Below, piece after piece: positions 7,342 through 11,682 of a DNA stretch of 11,682 bases. The stretch spans positions 1 to 11,682 of the forward strand of contig CAAFRY010000039.1 in the NCBI GenBank assembly GCA_900765525.1, in the 5' to 3' direction. The stretch comes from an uncultured Blautia sp. (GTDB taxonomy: Bacteria > Bacillota > Clostridia > Lachnospirales > Lachnospiraceae). The notes below the pieces were generated by a model. That model was not told the DNA's origin. It ran no database searches and saw nothing but the letters and a program-made list of their open reading frames with translations. The translations under genes were made by a program, and so were the position numbers. Numbering within the stretch: position 1 is the first letter of the stretch; each line of letters opens with the position of its first letter.

Positions 7342-8127
7342 TTATACTGTCATAACAAATCTTCTGCCTCTGACAGACACTACATCCAGGGAAATTCCAT
7401 ATAATTTCCGGATACACTCTTCATCCACAACCTCCTCCGGCACTCCCTGGACAGCTACCTTTCCTTCCTTCAGGCCGATAATCCGGTGGGAATAATGAAT
7501 AGCCTGGTTCATATCATGCAGCACCATGATAATGGTAATACCATAATCCCGGTTCAATTTTTGAATCAGCTGCAATATCTCAATCTGGTACCGGATATCC
7601 AGATAAGTAGTGGGCTCGTCCAGAAAAAGAATTCTGGTATTCTGAGCCAGGGCCATGGCTATCCAGACTCTCTGCCTCTGGCCTCCGGAAAGGCGGCTTA
7701 TCTCCCTGTCCCTGTATTTTTCTACATTGGTGACTTCCATGGCCCATTGTATCAGCCTTTCGTCCTCATCGCTCCTGCTCTGCATCAGCTTCATGTGAGG
7801 GGTCCGGCCAAAGGAAACCAGACGTTCCACTGTGATGTCATCTGCTGAAGTATTGTACTGGTGTACAATAGAAACCCGCTTGGCAAAATCCTTTAATCCC
7901 AGGTTCTGGATATTCTTTCCATGGAGAAAGATATTCCCCTTTCCAGGATAGAGATTTTTCGTCATCAACTGAAAAAGCGTAGACTTTCCGCAGCCGTTAG
8001 CTCCCATGATAGTTGTAATCTTTCCCTCTTCAATGGTAAAGGATATATCCCGCAATACCTTGTTTTTTCCATAGGAAAAAGAAAGACCCCTGGCTTCCAT
8101 AGCCGGTTTTTTCTTCTCATGCTCCAT
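7342..8127 (-). CDS. FecE/HmuV-type ABC transporter ATP-binding protein (heme uptake)
   Basis: This cytoplasmic ATPase of 261 residues powers the FecCD permease. All nucleotide-binding elements are intact: Walker A GANGCGKST (42-50), Q-loop Q90 in VSIVHQ, signature LSGGQRQR (146-153), Walker B ILFLDEP (166-172) and switch histidine H204 in VLHD. The length and the aromatic YNTSADDITV segment after the Q-loop fit the FecE/FepC/HmuV group rather than importers of amino acids or sugars. The start codon lies 11 bases inside the end of the permease gene in another frame, a typical sign of coupled translation of transporter subunits. It completes a full lipoprotein-permease-ATPase importer. Confidence 0.93.
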   Translation of the reverse strand: MEHEKKKPAMEARGLSFSYGKNKVLRDISFTIEEGKITTIMGANGCGKSTLFQLMTKNLYPGKGNIFLHGKNIQNLGLKDFAKRVSIVHQYNTSADDITVERLVSFGRTPHMKLMQSRSDEDERLIQWAMEVTNVEKYRDREISRLSGGQRQRVWIAMALAQNTRILFLDEPTTYLDIRYQIEILQLIQKLNRDYGITIIMVLHDMNQAIHYSHRIIGLKEGKVAVQGVPEEVVDEECIRKLYGISLDVVSVRGRRFVMTV

Positions 8128-9184
8128 ACTTTTTTGACCTCCTCAGTAAAAGGATAAAGAAGGGACTGCCAATGACACTCATAATAATAGCAGCTGAAAT
8201 TTCATAGGGTGGGGCCGCCGTTCTTCCAATGGTGTCCGCAAGCAAAAAGGCAAAGGCCCCTGCCAGCATAGAAAAAGGTACCAAAGCTCTGTGGTCGCTG
8301 CCCACCAGAAGCCTTCCCATATGTGGCACAATAAGGCCAAGGAAACTGATGGCTCCCGCCACGGCTGTGGAAATACTGGCTAAAAGTACAGCTATCAGGG
8401 AAATAAAAATCCGCATAAGATTCACATTTACTCCCAGGCCTCTGGCCGTTTTATCCTCCAAAGCCATAAGGTTGCACACACCGGAAAAGAAAAGAGCCAG
8501 CACAAGACCTGCCAGCACATAAGGCAGCAAGGTATACACATCGTCCCAGGTTTTCTGGGTAATATTTCCTTCCACAATAGAAGCTACTCCCGAAGAGTTT
8601 CCCCCTGTCATAGCGTTTAGTCCATCGGAAAGTCCGGTAAACATAGCGTTTACTGCCACACCGGTAAGTATGATACGCAGAGGGCTCAGTCCTCCCCTCC
8701 AGGACAGGCTGTATACCAGGAAAAAGGCCAGCACTCCTCCTGCAAAAGCAAAGAATGGGGTAAAAAGGTACAGTCCGGGCAAAAATGCCGTTACCAGCAC
8801 AGCCGTAAAGCTGGCCCCGCTGGAAATACCGATGATTCCCGGGTCCGCTAAAGGATTTTTCAGAACCGCCTGAAATAATACACCGGACACCGCCACCGCA
8901 GCTCCGGCGAAAAGAGAAATCACAATTCTGGGAAAACGTAAATCATAAATTGCCGCCACATTCTCTATCCGTTCTACAAACAATCCTCTGTACAGTTCTC
9001 CCATGGACACTTTCAGACTGCCGATATTTACGGATGCAAAAATAAGAATAAGCAGCAGTACCGACAAAACCAGAAAGGACAGGACCGCTCTTGCTTTTTT
9101 TCTGTTTTTCCGGCTCTTATCCTGCCCCTGAAGTTCTGAGGGCCCTATTTCTTTTCCGGAAATTTTCTGCTTTTCTTCACTCAT
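8117..9184 (-). CDS. FecCD/IsdF-type iron-heme ABC transporter permease
   Basis: A polytopic membrane subunit of 355 residues that would form the translocation channel, probably as a homodimer, for heme delivered by the lipoprotein. FecCD (BtuC-like) hallmarks are clear. They include RFPRIVISLFAGAAVAVSG followed by LFQAVLKNPLADPGIIGISSGA (about residues 83-124), VAGAISFLGLIVPHMGRLL (275-293), and the C-terminal LADTIGR/PYEISAAIIMSVIGSPFF segment (315-343). The length is normal for the family, apart from a charged cytoplasmic N-terminus of about 30 residues before the first helix. The gene starts only two bases after the lipoprotein stop, and its AGGAGG site lies over the last codons of that gene. 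Only one permease gene is present. The heme substrate is inferred from the neighbours, because the family also carries siderophores and cobalamin. Confidence 0.92.
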   Translation of the reverse strand: MSEEKQKISGKEIGPSELQGQDKSRKNRKKARAVLSFLVLSVLLLILIFASVNIGSLKVSMGELYRGLFVERIENVAAIYDLRFPRIVISLFAGAAVAVSGVLFQAVLKNPLADPGIIGISSGASFTAVLVTAFLPGLYLFTPFFAFAGGVLAFFLVYSLSWRGGLSPLRIILTGVAVNAMFTGLSDGLNAMTGGNSSGVASIVEGNITQKTWDDVYTLLPYVLAGLVLALFFSGVCNLMALEDKTARGLGVNVNLMRIFISLIAVLLASISTAVAGAISFLGLIVPHMGRLLVGSDHRALVPFSMLAGAFAFLLADTIGRTAAPPYEISAAIIMSVIGSPFFILLLRRSKKYGA

Positions 9185-9186
9185 TC

Positions 9187-10311
9187 CTATTCCTCCTGCT
9201 TGGTAATTTCTTTCTGTGCAGCTTCATCTGTCTCCTGGGAGGCCTGACTATCCTCCGCCGCTCCAGCAGCTTTTTCACTGTTTTCTCTGGCCTTTTCTTC
9301 ATCCTCTGCATTTTCGGGGTAAAGCATGGGCTGCAGTTCTTCCAATGCCTGGGGATAATTAAAGTTTGCACTCATGCCAAAATATTCATAGGTTAGGTCG
9401 TAAACTCTTCCTTCCTGAACCGCCTGAAAATGCTTCCAAATATCATTTGTGTCAAAATCCTCTTTGAACATTTCCACTACCTGGTCCGGCAGGGCGTGAG
9501 CTGCCCGCAGAATCACATCTGGTTCCTTGGTTTTCATATCCTCTGTATTTACAGTGAGAAATTCCTGGTCCGTGCCGCCGTACACATTTTCACCTCCGGC
9601 CAGCTCTACCAGGCTTCCTACATAAGAATTTTCCGTGGCAATGATATAACTTCCCGGAAGCCCCATCAGTATCAAGACCTGTGGAGATTCCTTCCCTTGG
9701 TTTTTATCCTTGTATTCCTCATAAAAATCTGTGAATTCCCCCACCAGCTGCTGAGCCTGGTTTTCTCTTTTGAAAATCTCTCCCAGCTCCTGAATGGAGC
9801 GGTACATGCCTTGGACGCTGCGCAGATTCAGAAAAGCCCAGTCCGTATCAATGGCTTCATATTTAGGCTGCAAATCTGACTGCAGGCTGGAGGGACTTAA
9901 TATCCAGTCCGGAGACAGGGAAGCCACAATCTCCATGTCCGGACTCATGGCTGTTCCCACCTGCTCCGCATCCCGATACCGTTCCGGTATAGCGGAAACA
10001 GAGCTGGAACACACCCCTACCAAATCCAGCTCCAAATAATCGCATATCTGAGCTACAGCCGGGGAGGTGGCAATGATTCTGGGTTCTTCTCCCATGGCTG
10101 CAACCTTTCCCTTCGCTGCCTCTACCGCTGCTTTTTCCTGTGGGTCTGTGATTTCCAAAAGAGTTCGTACGCTGGCCTGGCCGCTCGCTTCTGTCTCTCC
10201 CCCTCCGCTTTGGTCCACGCATCCACTGAAAGAGCCCCAGGACAAAGCTGCCAGAAACAAAATACCTGCCAGCCTCCTCTTTTCTTTCCCTTTTCTACAT
10301 CTCGTCATCAT
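9187..10311 (-). CDS. isdE: Heme ABC transporter substrate-binding lipoprotein (IsdE/HtsA-like)
   Basis: This is a membrane-tethered binding protein that would take heme from the Shp-like protein and deliver it to the adjacent permease. It has 374 residues, a basic N-terminus, a hydrophobic segment and a lipobox FSGC with the lipidated cysteine at 31. The class III periplasmic-binding fold spans about residues 76-331 (RIIATSPAVAQICDYL, then MSPDMEIVASLSPDWIL, then ILRAAHALPDQV). HtsA binds heme with a methionine and a histidine, which I recall as Met79 and His229. Here M122 and H272 lie in equivalent motifs with the same spacing of 150. The tail from about residue 332 is about 42 residues of acidic, Glu/Ala/Ser-rich low-complexity sequence, unusual for this family. 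The start at 10311 (or 10308, a second ATG) overlaps the shp stop by 17 bases and follows GGAGG, which suggests translational coupling. Confidence 0.9.
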   Translation of the reverse strand: MMTRCRKGKEKRRLAGILFLAALSWGSFSGCVDQSGGGETEASGQASVRTLLEITDPQEKAAVEAAKGKVAAMGEEPRIIATSPAVAQICDYLELDLVGVCSSSVSAIPERYRDAEQVGTAMSPDMEIVASLSPDWILSPSSLQSDLQPKYEAIDTDWAFLNLRSVQGMYRSIQELGEIFKRENQAQQLVGEFTDFYEEYKDKNQGKESPQVLILMGLPGSYIIATENSYVGSLVELAGGENVYGGTDQEFLTVNTEDMKTKEPDVILRAAHALPDQVVEMFKEDFDTNDIWKHFQAVQEGRVYDLTYEYFGMSANFNYPQALEELQPMLYPENAEDEEKARENSEKAAGAAEDSQASQETDEAAQKEITKQEE

Positions 10312-11353
10312 CAAATCCTCCGCCCCATCTGCGCCAGTTTCTTCGGAAGAAATACACAATCACTGCTGCCGTTCCCATGAGAATCAGTCCGGATACCGTC
10401 ACGGCCGCAGCTATGGCTGCTGCACTGCTGCTTTGTACCTGCCCGTTGCTTCCCTGGCTCTCTTCTGTTTCCGTAGACAGACTCAGTCCCTGGGCCTGGT
10501 TCAGCTCTGTATCCTCCCCAGATAGGGTTTCTGTCTCTCCGGAAGAATCCGCAGGGTCCTGGATAGTATTTTCCAGCTTCGTCACTTCTTGGGTACTCTC
10601 TTGGCTTTCCTCTTCGCTGCTCTGGGAAGCTCCCTCCGGTGCTGAAGCAGAAGCAGAAAGACCAGAAGAAGACAGTGTACCTCCGGAGCTTCCTGAAGAT
10701 GCAGTCTGGGAGGAACCGGAAGATGTGGTGTTCTGGCTGCCGTCTGTGTTACTCTGGCTGGTGCCTGTACCGCTGTTTTCTTCTGTGCCCGAGGCAGTGG
10801 TTACTATGGTGGCATTCATATCTGTGTTATTTCCTGCGGTAAAATCACTTGGATACAAATAAAAAACAACATCCCTGCCCATAGATTCCACATACATAGC
10901 TCCTCTTACCACACAATTTTCACTAGGTACCTGGATACAAATATCATTGGTAGCTCCGTTGCTGTCTGTTCCTTCTCCGGTAACTCCCAAAGCCGGAGTA
11001 GCCCATCCTGTGTCTCCCACATTCTGCACCCAAAAGCTGTGGCCTGAAGTGTAACTCATCAGGCTCATGCGTATGGTAAGGTAATATTCACCGCTGTCAG
11101 TCAATTCTAAAATACCTGTGGGATACACGGCCCCCTCCACCATTCCCTGTCCTGTAGCATAAGAAGCCTCTCCTCCCGAATCTTCAATCTCTCCTGTAAC
11201 CGGATGCCGGTAGCAGGGGTGAATGGCGCAGGTGTAGACTGTACCGCTGGCCGCCTGTACCAGAACAGCAGGAAAGCCTGCCCCCACAAAAAGGGCAAGG
11301 ATGATTCCTACAACTTGGGGCAGAAAGCTCTGTTTTCTTTTCTTTGCTTTCAT
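10295..11353 (-). CDS. shp: Shp-like cell-surface heme-binding protein
   Basis: This protein of 352 residues should bind heme at the cell surface and pass it to the lipoprotein encoded next. It has a signal peptide (KAKKRKQS, then a hydrophobic run to about residue 32, with cleavage near A34). A heme-binding Shp domain covers about residues 38-188, including DSGGE, GQGMVEG, a RMSLMSYTSGHSFWVQN-like strand and MYVESMGRDVVFYLYPSDF. A Ser/Thr/Glu-rich stalk runs from about 188 to 310. One membrane helix (about 311-336) and a basic then acidic tail (RRNWRRW, FDDDEM) complete it. There is no LPXTG, so it is anchored by the helix. Streptococcal Shp is known to hold heme between two methionines, which I recall as Met66 and Met153. 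Here M71 and M158 sit in matching motifs with the same spacing of 87. The start at 11353 was chosen because AGGAAGGAAAG precedes it and it gives a normal signal peptide. An in-frame ATG at 11488 is an alternative. Confidence 0.85.
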   Translation of the reverse strand: MKAKKRKQSFLPQVVGIILALFVGAGFPAVLVQAASGTVYTCAIHPCYRHPVTGEIEDSGGEASYATGQGMVEGAVYPTGILELTDSGEYYLTIRMSLMSYTSGHSFWVQNVGDTGWATPALGVTGEGTDSNGATNDICIQVPSENCVVRGAMYVESMGRDVVFYLYPSDFTAGNNTDMNATIVTTASGTEENSGTGTSQSNTDGSQNTTSSGSSQTASSGSSGGTLSSSGLSASASAPEGASQSSEEESQESTQEVTKLENTIQDPADSSGETETLSGEDTELNQAQGLSLSTETEESQGSNGQVQSSSAAAIAAAVTVSGLILMGTAAVIVYFFRRNWRRWGGGFDDDEM

Positions 11354-11635
11354 CTTTCCTTCCTTTCTTCCTTTAAAAATTTTACTATATGGCTGCCGCT
11401 TTTTTGTTTCCTCTATCCTCGCCTTCAATGTACAAGGGGCCAAACGGTGGGAACGTCTGAATATACATTTCTGCTGCGTTACTTTCATCGGCGTACCTCC
11501 AGTATCCCTCCTCATTTAAGTGTCTTGCAGAAATGCATCTTTAGCTCCTTCCGACTCTTCGGCCTCTGTCTTTAGAGGATTTTGGATTAAATGCAATTAG
11601 CATAAACTTACTTTAGTTAGTTATAACTACCTTCC
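11354..11635 (-). promoter_or_regulatory. Long structured 5' leader upstream of the Shp-like gene
   Basis: About 280 bases separate the predicted transcript start from the start codon at 11353. In the minus-strand RNA there are two adjacent short hairpins: CCTCT/AGAGG with a 6-base loop (11578 to 11563) and CCGA/TCGG with a 4-base loop (11562 to 11551). A longer-range stem of 11 pairs, one of them G-U, joins 11537-11527 to 11474-11464. It encloses a 52-base segment containing a strong GGAGG site and an in-frame ATG at 11488. The 3' arm of that stem can instead pair with 11434-11427 (8 pairs, one G-U). I do not recognise a known riboswitch class. There is no hairpin with a U tract, so any control would act on translation or RNA stability. 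Confidence 0.3.
11615..11632 (-). promoter_or_regulatory. Candidate operator: 18-base near-perfect palindrome at the transcript start
   Basis: The core TAGTTATAACTA (11618 to 11629) is a perfect 12-base palindrome. Allowing one mismatched pair, it extends to 18 bases with AG/CT ends. It would lie at about +4 to +21 relative to the predicted start, where a repressor would block initiation or early elongation. Heme and iron uptake operons in Gram-positive bacteria are commonly controlled by Fur, DtxR/MntR-type or heme-sensing repressors. The site does not match a Fur box and resembles a DtxR-type site only loosely. The regulator is therefore unknown and its role is inferred from position. Confidence 0.4.
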
Positions 11636-11641
11636 ATATGT

Positions 11642-11671
11642 TATATACCATATTTATTTCTTTCTTGTCAA
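11642..11671 (-). promoter_or_regulatory. Sigma-A promoter of the heme operon
   Basis: On the minus strand there is a perfect -35 box TTGACA (11671 to 11666). An 18-base spacer follows, then a -10 box TATATA (11647 to 11642) preceded by TGG, an extended -10 TG motif. The expected transcript start is near 11635, about 280 bases before the chosen start codon of the Shp-like gene at 11353. It is the only strong promoter seen in the window and points straight into the heme operon. An inverted repeat ATATG/CATAT with an 8-base centre (11653 to 11636) surrounds the -10 box and could be a further protein-binding site. Confidence 0.75.
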
Positions 11672-11682
11672 TCTTTTCCAAA

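Noticed and set aside
10312..10359. Longer start for the heme lipoprotein at 10359
   Set aside because: It would put 16 acidic residues before the signal peptide. The ATG at 10311 has GGAGG at good distance and gives a normal lipoprotein leader.
10295..10420. LPXTG sortase anchor on the Shp-like protein
   Set aside because: No LPXTG or NPXTN-like motif precedes the C-terminal hydrophobic segment. The basic RRNWRRW stop-transfer and acidic tail fit a plain membrane anchor.
10377..10862. Plus-strand open frame of 161 codons
   Set aside because: It is the antisense of the Ser/Glu-rich stalk of the Shp-like protein. The low-complexity codons leave the opposite strand free of stops, and no ribosome site or known domain is present.
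11591..11603. Imperfect palindrome ATGC/GCAT in the heme leader
   Set aside because: It has only four-base arms in AT-rich sequence and can easily arise by chance.

Overview
The window looks like a chromosomal segment from a Gram-positive anaerobe of the Bacillota, most plausibly a gut Lachnospiraceae. Reasons: moderate G+C, strong AGGAGG-type ribosome binding sites in front of most genes, a lipoprotein-type binding protein, a membrane-anchored cell-wall-spanning protein, and gene families typical of Clostridia and streptococci. The species cannot be named from sequence alone. All eleven genes lie on the minus strand, so transcription runs from high to low coordinates. No rRNA, tRNA, CRISPR array, insertion sequence or prophage gene is visible, and there is no regulator gene.

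Region A (about 11682 down to 3419) is a heme acquisition operon. It begins with a good sigma-A promoter (TTGACA, 18-base spacer, TATATA with a TG extension) and a palindrome just past the expected transcript start, then a long leader of about 280 bases. The genes, in order, are: a Shp-like surface heme protein; an IsdE/HtsA-like heme-binding lipoprotein; a FecCD-type permease; a FecE-type ATPase; a small YbaN/DUF454 membrane protein; and two exporter-type ABC half-transporters of CydD and CydC type. Five of the six junctions are overlaps or gaps under 40 bases, and the sixth is 39 bases. The proposed flow is surface heme capture by Shp, hand-off to the lipoprotein, and import by the permease and ATPase. 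The CydDC-like pair then moves heme or a thiol across the membrane. The spacing of candidate axial ligands in the first two proteins equals the spacing I recall for streptococcal Shp and HtsA.

Region B (3418 to 3170) is a non-coding junction of 249 bases. It holds a 13-base-pair stem-loop and two further dyads, with no U-tract terminator and no convincing promoter.

Region C (3169 down to 2) is a uronate catabolism operon: kduI, a short-chain dehydrogenase of the gluconate 5-dehydrogenase/DhuD type, an RpiB/LacAB-family isomerase resembling DhuI, and a cytoplasmic protein with a discoidin/CBM32-like C-terminal domain. KduI and DhuI catalyse the same step in different organisms with unrelated folds, so finding both here is unusual. 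The operon would convert 4-deoxy-L-threo-5-hexosulose-uronate, from pectin or glycosaminoglycan breakdown, to 2-keto-3-deoxygluconate. The kinase, aldolase, lyases and transporter are not in this window.
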